Shown: positions 18,466-29,406 of the stretch, piece after piece
Numbering within the stretch: the stretch's first letter is position 1
How the letters are laid out: the number at the start of each line of letters is the position of its first letter
Assembly: GCF_000308495.1 (NCBI RefSeq)
Contig: NZ_BAFU01000086.1
Coordinates: forward strand, 62,001-126,000
Length of the DNA stretch: 64,000 nt
Origin: Nocardia brevicatena NBRC 12119
Lineage (GTDB): Bacteria > Actinomycetota > Actinomycetes > Mycobacteriales > Mycobacteriaceae
Direction: 5' to 3'
Notes under the pieces: generated by a model
What the model was told of the DNA's origin: nothing
The model's database searches: none
Seen by the model: only the letters and a program-made list of their open reading frames with translations
Position numbers and translations under genes: made by a program

Positions 18466-19672
18466 GACGCCCGGCGGGAAACGCGAAGACGAGCAGCGCG
18501 GCCACCGCCACCGCGGCCACGCATTCGATGCCCACCGAATCGAATGCCGGCCCGGTGGCGGTCATGCCGATGGGCACCCCCACCGCGTTGACGAACCCCT
18601 CGACGGAGCCGAACCGGGCCAGGTCGGACGTCGACAACCGCGCCTGGAGGAGCGCCTGCCAGACGATTCCGGCGGCCGATATGGCGAAACCTGCCATTAC
18701 GCACCCCGCGAACAGGGCGATCGGGCCGAGCACGGTCCGATCGGAATAGCCGGCGACCGCCCCGGCTTCACATGCGACGGCGCCGGTCATGGCCACGGCG
18801 GCAAGACGCCAACCGAATCTGCGCAGGGCCGCGACCAGTGACAGCGAACCGGCCAGACTCGCCACCGCCGTACCCGTCGTCAGCATCGCCCACAATCCGG
18901 CACCGCCGTTTGCGCCCACCGTGAGTGTCGGTCCCGCCACCGCCACCATTCCGATGACGAACGAGACCGTGAACCACAGTCCGACCGACCATCCGAGCCA
19001 GGGCTCGCGGCCGACAATCGCCCGAAACGACCCGAAATCATCGGATGTTTTATCGGGATTTTTCCCGGCCGGTGCGCCGGGATTACACATCCTCGCCCGG
19101 CGCGCATAAACCAAGGCGAGGATATTCAGGCCGAAGGTGGCCGAATCGAGCAACAGAATCCAGAAGAATCCGAGTGCCTCGAACAGAATCACCGCTGCCG
19201 CCGGCCCGATCAGAACACTGATATCCAGGATGACGGCCAGGATGGCATTTGCCGGGCGCAACTGTTCGGCAGACACGATCTCCGGCAATGTCGCCGCCGA
19301 CGCCGGACCGTAGAACGCTGTGGCGACACCGTACCCCGCGGCCGATACCGCCATGGCCGGCGAATCACCGGCCACCACGAGAAACAGCGCCAGCCCGGCC
19401 TGCGCCCCGATGCGGGCCAGGTCGGCGAGGATCATGACCGCGAATCTGTCGTATCGCGACGCCACCGTCCCGGCCAATGGGACGCACAGAAACCGGCCCA
19501 CCCACAAACTCACCAGCACGACGGACAGCGCACCCGAGCCGCCGAACCGCTGCACCGAGTACACCGCGAACGCGACGGGGATAATGCCATCGGTCAGGGC
19601 GGAGCACGCACTGCCGATACAGATCCCGCGGAAGGCCTGGCCCCGCAGCGGCGCGGTCGCGGTGTCGAACAC
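18425..19672 (-). CDS. MFS transporter
   Basis: A 415-residue integral membrane protein with about 12 hydrophobic segments, of the major facilitator type often annotated as drug or metabolite efflux. The loop 2-3 motif reads PLAGTVASRYDRFAVMILAD, a variant of the G-x-x-x-D-R-x-G-R-R motif. The central loop is charged (GKNPDKTSDDFGSFRAIVGR). The substrate is unknown. A related but broken MFS gene on the same strand lies on the other side of the TnpB element, suggesting a tandem pair split by insertion. Confidence 0.85.
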   Translation of the reverse strand: MFDTATAPLRGQAFRGICIGSACSALTDGIIPVAFAVYSVQRFGGSGALSVVLVSLWVGRFLCVPLAGTVASRYDRFAVMILADLARIGAQAGLALFLVVAGDSPAMAVSAAGYGVATAFYGPASAATLPEIVSAEQLRPANAILAVILDISVLIGPAAAVILFEALGFFWILLLDSATFGLNILALVYARRARMCNPGAPAGKNPDKTSDDFGSFRAIVGREPWLGWSVGLWFTVSFVIGMVAVAGPTLTVGANGGAGLWAMLTTGTAVASLAGSLSLVAALRRFGWRLAAVAMTGAVACEAGAVAGYSDRTVLGPIALFAGCVMAGFAISAAGIVWQALLQARLSTSDLARFGSVEGFVNAVGVPIGMTATGPAFDSVGIECVAAVAVAALLVFAFPAGRLTPPTSGSRSASG

Positions 19673-19930
19673 GTCTCGGATGGAACCCCCATACAGCGGA
19701 TTTGCGGTCGACGGTGCCGCGCGTCAGGTCATTGTGGCCGAGGCCGCCGGCTCGCGCCAGGTAATTTGGCCTCCTGAGGGCATCTCCGATGTACGGCTTC
19801 AGCCGCGCGAACCCTCTCGTCGGTCGGGATGACCGGAGAACGTAGCGCGCAGGCACGGTCCTTCAGGGCCAGGACAGCGCCTCGAGTCGGTGACAAACCG
19901 TGGCGCTATCGTGTCGGCCATGGGGAGAAG

Positions 19931-21052
19931 GTGATCAAGCGAGCATACAAGTACCGCTTCTATCCCACTCCCGAACAAGCCGACCAGCTCGCCCGCACCT
20001 TCGGGTGTGTCCGGTACGTGGACAACCGGGCACTCGCGGAACGTTCCCGCGCCAGGAGCAGCGCCGCATCTCCTATGCCGAGTCGGACAAGATGCTCACG
20101 GCCTGGAAACGCGACCCCGACACTACGGGGCTCACCGGGCCGTCCAAGGGTCCGTTGCAGGCGGCGCCGCGGAATCTGCAAGCCGGGTTCGACAGGTTCT
20201 GGCGCAAGCAGGGCGGGTATCCGAAGTTCAGGAAGAGGGGGAAGTCGAAGGACTCGGCCACCTACTTCGCGAACTGCTTCGCCTACCGCAACGGGCAGAT
20301 CACGCTCGCCAAACAAGCCGAACCGCTGAACAGCCGGTGGTCGCGTCCGCTACCGGAGGGCGCGCGGCCGTCGCAGGTCACGGTGTCGAAGGATGCGGCG
20401 GGCCGCTACCACATCTCGATCCTGGTCGAGGAAACGATCCACGAGCACGCCCCACCGACGCCACGGTGGGGGTGGATGCGGGAATCACGTCGTTGTACAC
20501 GCTCTCCACCGGGGAGAAGGTGTCCAACCCCCGGCACGAGAAGCGCGACCGCGCCCGGCTCACCAAGGCGCAGCGGGTGTTGTCGCGGAAGCAGAAGGGC
20601 TCGGCCAACCGGACCAAGGCACGGTGGAAAGTCGCGCGGATTCATGCGCGGATCACCGATCGTCGCCGCGATCATCTGCACAAGCTCTCGACTCGATTGG
20701 TGCGCGAAAACCAAGTGATCGCCATCGAGGATTTGAGTGTGCATAACATGGTCCGCAACCGCTCGCCGGCACGAGCGATCTCGGACGCGAGTCGGTCTCG
20801 GTTCCGGTCGATGCTGGAATACAAGGCCGACTGGTACGGGCGCACCGTGGTCGCGGTGAACCGGTTCTACCCGTCGTCGAAAACCTGTTCGGTGTGTGGT
20901 CGGATCAACGATGCGATGCCGTTGCACGTCCGCACTGGGAATGCCCGTGCGGGGCTTGTCACGATCGGGACGTGAACGCGGCGAGGAATATTCTTGCGGC
21001 CGGGCCGGCCGTCGAGGCCTGCGGAGATGGTGTGAGACCGCCCCGCAGTTGA
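19931..21052 (+). pseudogene. tnpB: decayed TnpB (IS200/IS605-type OrfB)
   Basis: RNA-guided nuclease of the TnpB family, broken by at least three frameshifts (near 20055, 20450 and 20937). Frame 1 gives IKRAYKYRFYPTPEQADQLA and VRYVDNRALAER. Frame 2 gives RRISYAESDKMLTAWKRDPD through the recognition region. Frame 3 gives VGVDAGITSLYTLSTGEK (first RuvC Asp), VIAIEDLSVHNMVRN (Glu) and the zinc motif CSVCG. A final shift restores CPCGACHDRDVNAARNIL, with the last Cys pair and third RuvC acid. All catalytic residues survive in pieces, so decay is recent. No TnpA (Y1) gene is present. Confidence 0.92.
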
Positions 21053-21134
21053 TGCGGGGAGGCAACCGTCGGTGAAACAGGAACACTCTGCCGTGAGGCA
21101 GGGAATCCCCATCCTTCAGGACGGGGAGGAAGTC
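21053..21134 (+). ncRNA. element right end, likely omega RNA (reRNA) scaffold end
   Basis: The sequence after the tnpB stop contains GTGAAACAGGAAC, GGGAATCCCCATCC, then TTCAGGACGGGGAGG ending in GTCAA. CCCCATCC and GGACGGGG can form the terminal hairpin seen at right ends of actinobacterial IS1341-type elements. In TnpB systems the guide segment is the DNA immediately 3' of this end, here starting at 21135. A related relic is at 47506-47690. Confidence 0.65.
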
Positions 21135-21179
21135 AACACGGCAATACCGGCACCGCAGGTGTGCTCATCCAAGAATTCC

Positions 21180-22536
21180 TCACCCCGCTGCCGGCCGATG
21201 GCCGCGCGGCACGGTAACGGCATTTTTCTCCGGGTCCGGAGTCGAACTCCAGCCCCACAAAGGTGAGAATCCCAGCACAACGCACGGAAGCAACAGACCT
21301 CCCACGCCGACCGCCAAAGCTGGACGAACACCTAAGGTTTCCGCGGCAGCGCCCGCGGTGGCCGCTCCGGTGGGTGCGGCCACCGCGGAAATCCACCGCA
21401 TCGATGCGCTCACCCGAGCCGGTGAGTCATCCTCGGCGGCCGGCTGTCGTATCGTCCGCTGCACGACGTTGTAGCCCACCAGACACCCGGTCACCACGGT
21501 AACGCCGATCATCACCGCCGGAAGCCGCAGTTCGTCCCACATCGGAACAACCACAAGGGCGTAACAGGGAGCACACATCGCCGCGAAACACATCAGCGCA
21601 CGCCCATCTCCCCAGCGCCGGCCGAGCCCCAGGGCCACCGGCCCCCCGACCGATCCACCGAGCGCGCCAACACCGCCGACAAGCCCGATCAGACTGGGAC
21701 TCCAACCCAGTGATCGGGCCAGATACACCAGCCATATCGCCGAGATATAGGCCAGAAAGCAATTCGTGACCGCATTGGCCGGCGCGATCGATCGCAGAAT
21801 GGGATCGACCATGACATACCGCAGGCCGGCGACGACCAACCGCCATGTCTACTGCCGTCGCACATGCGGGAAAGGCTCTTCGTCTACCCGGATGAGCCTC
21901 AGCACGACGGTCAGCAAGGCGACCATTGTGATGGCCACCGCCAACGATGCGTGACCACCGATCGTGGCGAAGAACCAGCCGCCGGCGACCGGGCCGATGA
22001 ATTGCGCGACGGACTCCGAGACACCGAATTTGGCATTCGCCGAGCGCAACCGCGGCGACGATACCAACAACGGGGGTGAGGCTCTGAAAGGCGATCGGAT
22101 TGACGACCCGGGCCGATTCGGACAGAAAGTCGACGATGTAGAGCGCATACATCGTCGTCGTACCCAGACGACCGGTGTACGAGAACATACCCAGCCACAC
22201 CGCGACCTCGGCGAGGTTCGCGTAGACCATCGACCGCCATCTGCCGAACTTCTCCACATACGCACCGGCCTGCAGGGTGAACAGCAGGCGCGGTAGCAGC
22301 CCGCAAAAAGTCAATGCAGCGGCCTCACCGGCCGAAGCGCCGATTTCGGCAACGGCGGGCAGGGCCAGACCGAAGGGAAGGTAGGCCCCACCTAGCCCGC
22401 CTATGGTCTGCGCAAACCAGAAGACATTGAAGCGGGCGTCCACACCGGCCCGCGAAACACTTGTCATTAGGAATCCCACCGCCGCCGAGATCGTCATGGT
22501 CTCGGTGGAACCTTCGTAAGCTTCAGACATTGTCAA
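21180..22536 (-). pseudogene. MFS transporter, inactivated
   Basis: A second MFS gene broken twice. The 5' part (from 22536) reads FNVFWFAQTIGGLGGAYLPF and AYVEKFGRWRSMVYANLAEV. A frameshift near 22045-22065 moves the frame to SANAKFGVSESVAQFIGPVA. A TAG at 21849-21851 then interrupts the same frame before WRLVVAGLRYVMVDPILRS and the remaining helices. Without these two lesions a protein of about 450 residues with 12 helices would result. It lies just downstream of the TnpB right end, and the intact MFS gene lies on the far side of that element. Confidence 0.88.
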
Positions 22537-22648
22537 TCACCCCCACCCCCGGAATATGCCATCACGGCATTGTCAACGTTAACGTGAGCAACACTGTGGC
22601 ACAAGGACTTTCATAAGACGACCGGCAAGGGCCGCTCTTCGTGTCGGC

Positions 22649-23512
22649 TCAGCGGTCGCGCAACCACTTCTCGATATGGTCGACGGTGCTGCGCGGATCT
22701 TGGATCCAGCCATTGTGGCCGAGGGCGCCAGGTTCGTGCCAGGTGGTTATATCCGCGTGGGGCAGCTTCTCCAGTAGGTGCCGGGCCGAAGACGGTGGGG
22801 TGAGGTCGTCGTCGGACATGGTGATGGACAGAACGGGCAGCTTCAGGCGCGCGATGCGTTCCTCGTAGTCGATATCGGCGCCCACCGGGACGAAGCGGCC
22901 GGTACGGGCCAGCCGCGCCCAGTCGGAGACGAGCACCTTGGATTGCCGTCCGAAACCGGCCGGGCCGAGCCGGTCGCCGGGCCAGACGCCGGCGAGGTTG
23001 GCGGTCAGGGAAACCGCGGCGGTACCGACCAGCATGCCGGGACGGACGAGCCCGCGGTAACCACGGTAATACGGTGTGCCGGAAGCGATCAGGATGAGAC
23101 CGCCGAGCCGGCCGCGGATCCGGGCCGCGTACATGACGGCGAGCTGGCCGCCCAGACTGTGCCCCAGCAGGTAGGGGGTGCTGTAGGGAAAACGGGTCCG
23201 TACCACTTCGAAGATCGCCGGGAAATCCACTGATACCAGCTCGTGGTAGCCGTAACTGCTGGTGGCATCCGGTTTGGGGGTGCTGTCGCCGTTACCGCGC
23301 AGTTCGCCGATGGCCACGTCGAAACCACGTTTGGCCAGCTCACGAGCGAAATACAGATAGTACTCGGCGGGCACGCCCAGGCCGGGCACCATCACCACGA
23401 CGGGACGCGGCGTATCGGGTGTGACCGGGTGTCGGTGCACGCCCGAAGCCGAGACCAGCCGCACCGGAACGGTGCTGCCATCCGGCATCTGGATCGGGAC
23501 CGTCTCCACCAC
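22649..23512 (-). CDS. alpha/beta hydrolase
   Basis: A 287-residue hydrolase. The nucleophile elbow is YLLGHSLGGQLAV, the oxyanion region PVVVMVPGLGVPAEYYLYFA, the acid probably in LSITMSDDDLTPPSSA, and the His in EPGALGHNGWI. It is close to the predicted alpha/beta hydrolases with quorum-quencher-like labels, but the substrate cannot be told. GTG 23512 or 23509 is the likely start; a much longer frame to 23698 has poor composition. A TetR-type gene lies about 100 bp upstream on the same strand and may control it. Confidence 0.82.
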   Translation of the reverse strand: MVETVPIQMPDGSTVPVRLVSASGVHRHPVTPDTPRPVVVMVPGLGVPAEYYLYFARELAKRGFDVAIGELRGNGDSTPKPDATSSYGYHELVSVDFPAIFEVVRTRFPYSTPYLLGHSLGGQLAVMYAARIRGRLGGLILIASGTPYYRGYRGLVRPGMLVGTAAVSLTANLAGVWPGDRLGPAGFGRQSKVLVSDWARLARTGRFVPVGADIDYEERIARLKLPVLSITMSDDDLTPPSSARHLLEKLPHADITTWHEPGALGHNGWIQDPRSTVDHIEKWLRDR

Positions 23513-23613
23513 GCCCAGCCTAATGCGCGCCGCGGGGTATCGGACGCCGACAAACCGCGCGGAGTGTCGGCGCGGGTGCACCCGATCCACCCCACCGGAC
23601 CTCGGTTGTGCCG

Positions 23614-24246
23614 TCAGGCCGCGACGGCACCCATGAGTACCCGGCTGAGCACCCCGATGACCTCGTCCATCGGACGGCGCGGCTCCGCACCGCTCCACTC
23701 ATCGACCACATAGTTGATCGCGCCGATCACAGCCAAGGCCCGCAGGTCGTAGTCACCGGCGGGAATCGCGCCCTGCTTCGCCGCATCCTCGACGATGCCG
23801 GTGAGCAGGACCCCCCACTCCCGGCGCGATTCCATCCGCCTCTTCTCCGCCTTGGGGCCCGCGCCGACCACCTCGACCAACGCGACCCTGGCCCGGCGTG
23901 GATCGGTTCCTATGGACTGCACATAGGCCCGTACCGCGGCGGTGATGTTCTCGCGTGCGCTCGCTCCGGCGTGCTCGTCGAGCGCGGCCAGTACCGCGTC
24001 CCGGGACTCGCGATCGATCAGATCGAACAGTTCCAGTAGTAATGACTCGCGCCCGGTGAACTCCTCGTAGAACTGACGCGACGATAGTCCGGCGTCCTTG
24101 CAGATGGCGCCGACCGAGCTATTGGCATAGCCGTCCCGAGCGAAAATCGTCAGCCCGGACTCCAAAAAACGCGCACGCCGTTGCCGCTGCCGGTCTTCTA
24201 CGGGCTGTCCGGCGTACTTCCGCCCCGAATTCACATCCTGTGACAT
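23614..24246 (-). CDS. TetR-family transcriptional regulator
   Basis: A 210-residue regulator. The N-terminal HTH reads RRARFLESGLTIFARDGYAN and then VGAICKDAGLSSRQFYEEF, the classic TetR tetrahelical DNA-binding domain (residues 22-70). The C-terminal ligand domain has no recognisable specificity. ATG 24246 fits the domain start better than a frame reaching 24345. It probably regulates the hydrolase gene downstream. Confidence 0.9.
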   Translation of the reverse strand: MSQDVNSGRKYAGQPVEDRQRQRRARFLESGLTIFARDGYANSSVGAICKDAGLSSRQFYEEFTGRESLLLELFDLIDRESRDAVLAALDEHAGASARENITAAVRAYVQSIGTDPRRARVALVEVVGAGPKAEKRRMESRREWGVLLTGIVEDAAKQGAIPAGDYDLRALAVIGAINYVVDEWSGAEPRRPMDEVIGVLSRVLMGAVAA

Positions 24247-25140
24247 CGACGCAAACAATACAGAATGGCCCGATCTTCTCGTCACCGATCGGGCCTGTCC
24301 GGGCAGCAACGACCCCGCGCCGCAACCGAAAACGGCCGGACGCAATGGGGTCGCCGTATTCGTACCAATGTGACCATACCGGCCGCTACGCCGATGCGCC
24401 CTATTTTAGAGGGAAATACTAGAATAATTTTCTTATTGCAATATATGAAATACCGGGAACGATACGGCGATCCGGGAGACGAGTGGGAGCAACCGGCCAC
24501 CCGGTTGTCCTCGTCTATCTCTGCTATACGCATGACCGCGGCGAGCGTTACAGGGTGCGCGGCTCCGATATGTCCCGGCGCGGAATCTCGACGCAGGCGT
24601 CACGAGCCACGGTGAGCCTTACGAGCCCTGTACTCTGGCCACCCATGGTGGCTCCATACACCCGCTGCTTCCTCGACCAGCGCGACAATTACGTCGCCGA
24701 CTTCCGGATCGAGTTCCTCACGCCCGCCACGCCAAGGGCCTGCCGGATCGACTCGCAGCCGGTCGGTGATCCCGCACCACACAGCGAACCCGTGCACGGT
24801 GTCGACCTTGCGTGCCTACGCACGCGCCAGTGCGCGCACTGTCTCGTGCCCCATCGGGTTGTAGCGGGTCCGCACAGGCGCGATCGTTCTCGCCAGGAGT
24901 GATCGCAATAAGTCTGCGCGGCCAACTCGCGCAGGCTCAGGCCCCGCTCGGCACGAGGCCGGTGCGGTTCGTTCGGGGTTCATACCTGGCAAACGTGCGG
25001 CAGTTGTCCCCAATGTCCTCAGCCCTGCGGCTTCGGTTTGCCCAGCAGACCTTGAAGCCGGCGTAACCGTATCCACAGCTCCCGCCAGGTGGTGACGTGG
25101 ATACACCACCAGCGCACCATATTTTGAGGATCGAATCCCG
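24247..25140. other. degenerate 0.9-kb stretch with gene relics
   Basis: No intact gene. An AT-rich patch lies at 24400-24450. On the minus strand near 24905-24990 a short frame reads ERGLSLRELAAQTYCDHSW, resembling the start of an XRE-type HTH regulator. A different minus frame (24600-25109) is open except for a TAG at 24816-24818 and reads YNPMGHETVRALARA, stop, ARKVDTVHGFAVWCGITDR. These look like overlapping decayed reading frames. Confidence 0.35.
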
Positions 25141-25473
25141 ATGACCGAGTTTCACGCAGACCCTGCCGCCGAAGCACTACCTGTCGAAGTGCCGCCGCCC
25201 AACCGCGCGATGGCGTCCGCCCTCCGCCTGTGGAATGAGGGCCGATGCTACGACCGCAGCGTAGTAGAGCGTATCGCCGCAGGTCTCCGCAATCTCGATA
25301 CACCTCGCCGTACAGATGGACCCATGTGTCCAACAGGAGGTCGACGGCGTCATCACCCGCTGGAGAGCGGCGCATCCGGCGTGCACGCCGTGACGTACCC
25401 GGATCGGGTGCCGGCGGTCGCGTATCTGCGCACCGAGAAAGAACGGTATCGCTACCACGATGAGACCGAGTGA
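25141..25473 (+). CDS. hypothetical protein, doubtful
   Basis: A 110-codon frame starting at ATG 25141 with GAGG 11 bp upstream. The first 55 residues have natural composition (PPPNRAMASALRLWNEGRCY, then DRSVVERIAAGLRNLDTPR). The rest is Arg/Gly/His-rich and may be out of frame. I do not recognise a family. It borders the degenerate stretch and converges on vapC. Confidence 0.35.
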   Translation: MTEFHADPAAEALPVEVPPPNRAMASALRLWNEGRCYDRSVVERIAAGLRNLDTPRRTDGPMCPTGGRRRHHPLESGASGVHAVTYPDRVPAVAYLRTEKERYRYHDETE

Positions 25474-25504
25474 ACACGGTCGGAGTGACCGAAGTGTTCG
25501 GCGG

Positions 25505-25921
25505 TCAGCCGGAAGTACCGGTCACGAACGCCACCTGTTGCCCGGTAAGCCTGGCAATAGCCGCGAAATCCTTGTCCTCGCACAGGATTGTGAGCCGGCT
25601 GTGTTCGGCGGTCGCCGCAATGAGAAGGTCCACCGGACCGGCCGAGCGGTGTGTTCCCCGCTCGGTCATCAGCTGCTGAATCTCCTCGGCACGGTCGTAG
25701 GCCCGGTCGGGCATCGGGGTCCAGCCGAACAGGTCACGCAGTAATCGCCGCTTCTCGAGTCGGTCGGTCAGCGATCGGGACGAGTACAGGAATTCGAGTT
25801 CCACGATCGGGCAGGTGGCGATCACTCCTGCGGCCAGCTGGTCGGCCCATGCCTTCCGGTGGGGTTCCTGGAGAATTCGGAATAGCCCGGAAGTATCGAT
25901 GAGGTAGATGGCAGGGGTCAC
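25505..25921 (-). CDS. vapC: VapC-type PIN-domain toxin
   Basis: A 138-residue PIN-domain ribonuclease toxin. The acidic active-site residues are in YLIDTSGLFRIL (Asp), CPIVELEFLYSS (Glu), SAGPVDLLIAATA (Asp) and LCEDKDFAAIA (Asp). The start overlaps the vapB stop by 4 bp, the usual translational coupling. The RNA target is not predictable from sequence. Confidence 0.93.
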   Translation of the reverse strand: MTPAIYLIDTSGLFRILQEPHRKAWADQLAAGVIATCPIVELEFLYSSRSLTDRLEKRRLLRDLFGWTPMPDRAYDRAEEIQQLMTERGTHRSAGPVDLLIAATAEHSRLTILCEDKDFAAIARLTGQQVAFVTGTSG

Positions 25922-26136
25922 CGGCGGTAGGCCGCCTTGTTGGCGAGGAATTCGTCGAAGTCTCCTCGGTCGGCCATCTCACCGAGGCGGGCGAGAGCGC
26001 GCATGCGGACCAGCCGTTGGCCGACTTCGCGCAGAGCGGCATTGACCGTGTCCTTCTTGGTCTTCGTGCCGAGCACCTCTGCGGCGATCGCCAGCGCTTC
26101 GTCATCGATTTCGATCGGCGTCTTGGAAAATCCCAT
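25918..26136 (-). CDS. vapB: VapB-type antitoxin
   Basis: A 72-residue antitoxin (TKTPIEIDDEALAIAAEVLG-like N-terminus, here beginning GFSKTPIEID, then TKTKKDTVNAALREVGQRLV). The N-terminal ribbon-helix-helix binds the operator and the C-terminus should wrap VapC. ATG 26136 is preferred over an in-frame start at 26181 because GAGGAA lies 10 bp upstream and the operator repeats would otherwise be coding. Confidence 0.9.
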   Translation of the reverse strand: MGFSKTPIEIDDEALAIAAEVLGTKTKKDTVNAALREVGQRLVRMRALARLGEMADRGDFDEFLANKAAYRR

Positions 26137-26154
26137 GATCACCCATTTCCTCAG

Positions 26155-26191
26155 GATATCTCCGATATCTGATATAGACACCTAGGATATC
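26155..26191. promoter_or_regulatory. vapBC operator with GATATC repeats
   Basis: GATATC occurs at 26155, 26164 and 26186, with a GATAT at 26171. The palindromic units are regularly placed just upstream of vapB and probably form the VapBC autoregulatory site. Confidence 0.65.
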
Positions 26192-26304
26192 CCAATACTG
26201 AGGCGGTGCTCGTCGCACCGGCGTATCCGTGGGGGATCGCCGAAGGAGCCAGGTCGATCAGCGGACGATGGACCAGGCCGAAGCCCAGGCCGATGTCGGG
26301 ATGC

Positions 26305-26344
26305 CCGAAGGCCGGCCCACCTCGGAGGGTGGACCGGCCTTCGG
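26305..26344 (-). terminator. terminator of groEL
   Basis: CCGAAGGCCGG (26305-26315) pairs with CCGGCCTTCGG (26334-26344). Inner CCACC and GGTGG extend the stem. It begins about 28 bp after the groEL stop codon. Confidence 0.8.
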
Positions 26345-26372
26345 TTCGAAAGGTGTTGCCGGGAAGCGGGAC

Positions 26373-28121
<1,749 letters not shown>

Positions 28122-28135
28122 TCACCGTCCCGACC

Positions 28136-28160
28136 TGGCACTCACAAGTCGAGAGTGCCA
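28136..28160. promoter_or_regulatory. CIRCE-like element, proximal
   Basis: TGGCACTC and GAGTGCCA form a perfect inverted repeat with a 9-bp spacer, the geometry of the HrcA operator CIRCE. It lies about 140 bp upstream of groEL. Confidence 0.75.
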
Positions 28161-28169
28161 AAGCCATTA

Positions 28170-28196
28170 TTAGCACTCGAGGGATGCGAGTGCAAG
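28170..28196. promoter_or_regulatory. CIRCE element, distal
   Basis: TTAGCACTC, a 9-bp spacer and GAGTGCAAG match the CIRCE consensus (TTAGCACTC, N9, GAGTGCTAA) at 16 of 18 arm positions. It is 9 bp from the proximal copy, upstream of groEL. Confidence 0.88.
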
Positions 28197-28210
28197 GTAG
28201 TTGCGACTCG

Positions 28211-28504
28211 CTATAGCACGTCGGTGACCCGCAGAGCCAAGGCCAGAAAGGCATCGGCGCGCCGCTCCTCCGGGGTCCGCGGTTCCCCTTCCTCCACGGT
28301 GACGAACTCGGCGTCGTGAAGCAACAGCTCCGCTTCCACTCGCATGATGGCCCGGATGAACGGTGGAGCCACTTCCGGGGGCAGATCCCCGTTGACGACA
28401 TAGCTCCCATCGGCCCGCGACTCCGTCGACACATACGACAGCGCGCGCAGCAGATCCTCCCGGCGCTCCCCCGCCACCAGGTCGGAGTCCGTGTCATCCG
28501 CCAT
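28211..28504 (-). CDS. small conserved hypothetical protein
   Basis: A 97-residue acidic protein of unknown function, with no signal or membrane segment. It reads EDLLRALSYVSTESRADGSY, PPFIRAIMRVEAELLLHDAE and RTPEERRADAFLALALRVTD. It lies immediately upstream of the CIRCE-controlled groEL promoter on the same strand. Its codon use is typical of the host, so I take it as real. Confidence 0.65.
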   Translation of the reverse strand: MADDTDSDLVAGERREDLLRALSYVSTESRADGSYVVNGDLPPEVAPPFIRAIMRVEAELLLHDAEFVTVEEGEPRTPEERRADAFLALALRVTDVL

Positions 28505-28599
28505 TGCTATAGATTACCGGGCGCCTCGACGTGAATGCGCGCGCCACAGACGGAAGGGCGGGGTATTTCGATGCACCCCGCCGCCGTGCACCCTCCGGG

Positions 28600-29406
28600 T
28601 CACTTCTCGGCGGCCGCACCCCGCTCCCGTTCCGCCACGATCTGGCCGAGCACCTCGAGCAGCCGCGATTCGATCGCCGATTTTTCCAGCCCGAGCCCGG
28701 ACAGCAATCCCGTCCCGTTCTCGTTCTCGAGCAGCGCCAACAGGATGTGTTCGGTGCCGATGTAGTTGTGCCCGAGTCGCAGGGCCTCGCGGAAGGTCAA
28801 TTCCAGGGTCTTCTTGGCCGCCATATCGAACGGAACGAGCCCCCGCATGTCTCCCGAGGTGGTCGCGGCACGCAGCGCCGTACCGGTGAGCTTGTCCGAC
28901 GCGTCGGCCTCGGCCTCCGGCGTCAGCGCCTCCCGGATGGCCGCGGAACCGAGCGCCTCCGCCGAGACCCCCTGATCGAAGATCAGCCGCGCGGCCAAGG
29001 CGTCGGGTTCGGACAGCAGGCCCAGCACAAGATGTGCCGGTCCGATCTGTTTGCCGCCCGAGATACCAGCGGCCTCCTGCGAGGCCACGACGACGGCCCG
29101 GGCACGCTCGGTGAACTTGGCGAAACCGGCATTGGGATCCATTGTCGCCGCCGCGGGATCACTGGGCGCCTTCGGCACGAACCGCTTCTGCGCGGCCTGC
29201 TTACTGACCCCCATGCTCGCGCCGATCTCGGTCCAGGAGGCGCCCGCGCGCCTGGCCTGGTCGACGAAGTGGCCGATCAGATGGTCGGCCACCTCACCGA
29301 GGTGATCGGCGGTGACCACGGCGTCGGAGAGTTGCTCGAGCACATTGTCGGGACGGGCTTTCTTGATGGCCTCGATGAGGTCGTCCAAACGTACAGAAGA
29401 AGACAT
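28600..29406 (-). CDS. Clp N-terminal domain protein with helix-turn-helix
   Basis: A 268-residue protein without ATPase domains. Residues 1-85 hold a helical region and an HTH-like segment (GASWTEIGASMGVSKQAAQK). Residues 90-260 are two Clp N-terminal repeats (FTERARAVVVASQEAAGISG with IGPAHLVLGLLSEPDA, then LELTFREALRLGHNYIGTEH and ILLALLENENG). Such stand-alone Clp-N proteins may act as adaptor or stress sensor, and the HTH suggests DNA binding. Two perfect palindromes overlap the start codon and upstream region, fitting autoregulation. The first palindrome overlaps the start, so a leaderless or very short leader transcript is possible. Confidence 0.85.
   Translation of the reverse strand: MSSSVRLDDLIEAIKKARPDNVLEQLSDAVVTADHLGEVADHLIGHFVDQARRAGASWTEIGASMGVSKQAAQKRFVPKAPSDPAAATMDPNAGFAKFTERARAVVVASQEAAGISGGKQIGPAHLVLGLLSEPDALAARLIFDQGVSAEALGSAAIREALTPEAEADASDKLTGTALRAATTSGDMRGLVPFDMAAKKTLELTFREALRLGHNYIGTEHILLALLENENGTGLLSGLGLEKSAIESRLLEVLGQIVAERERGAAAEK

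Noticed and set aside
20007-20975. A complete TnpB from a single frame
   Set aside because: The frame lacks the N-terminal domain and the last Cys pair, which lie in other frames; it is a pseudogene.
25065-25143. Possible tRNA near GATCGAATCCC
   Set aside because: Only a T-loop-like string is present; no acceptor, D-arm or anticodon stem can be paired.
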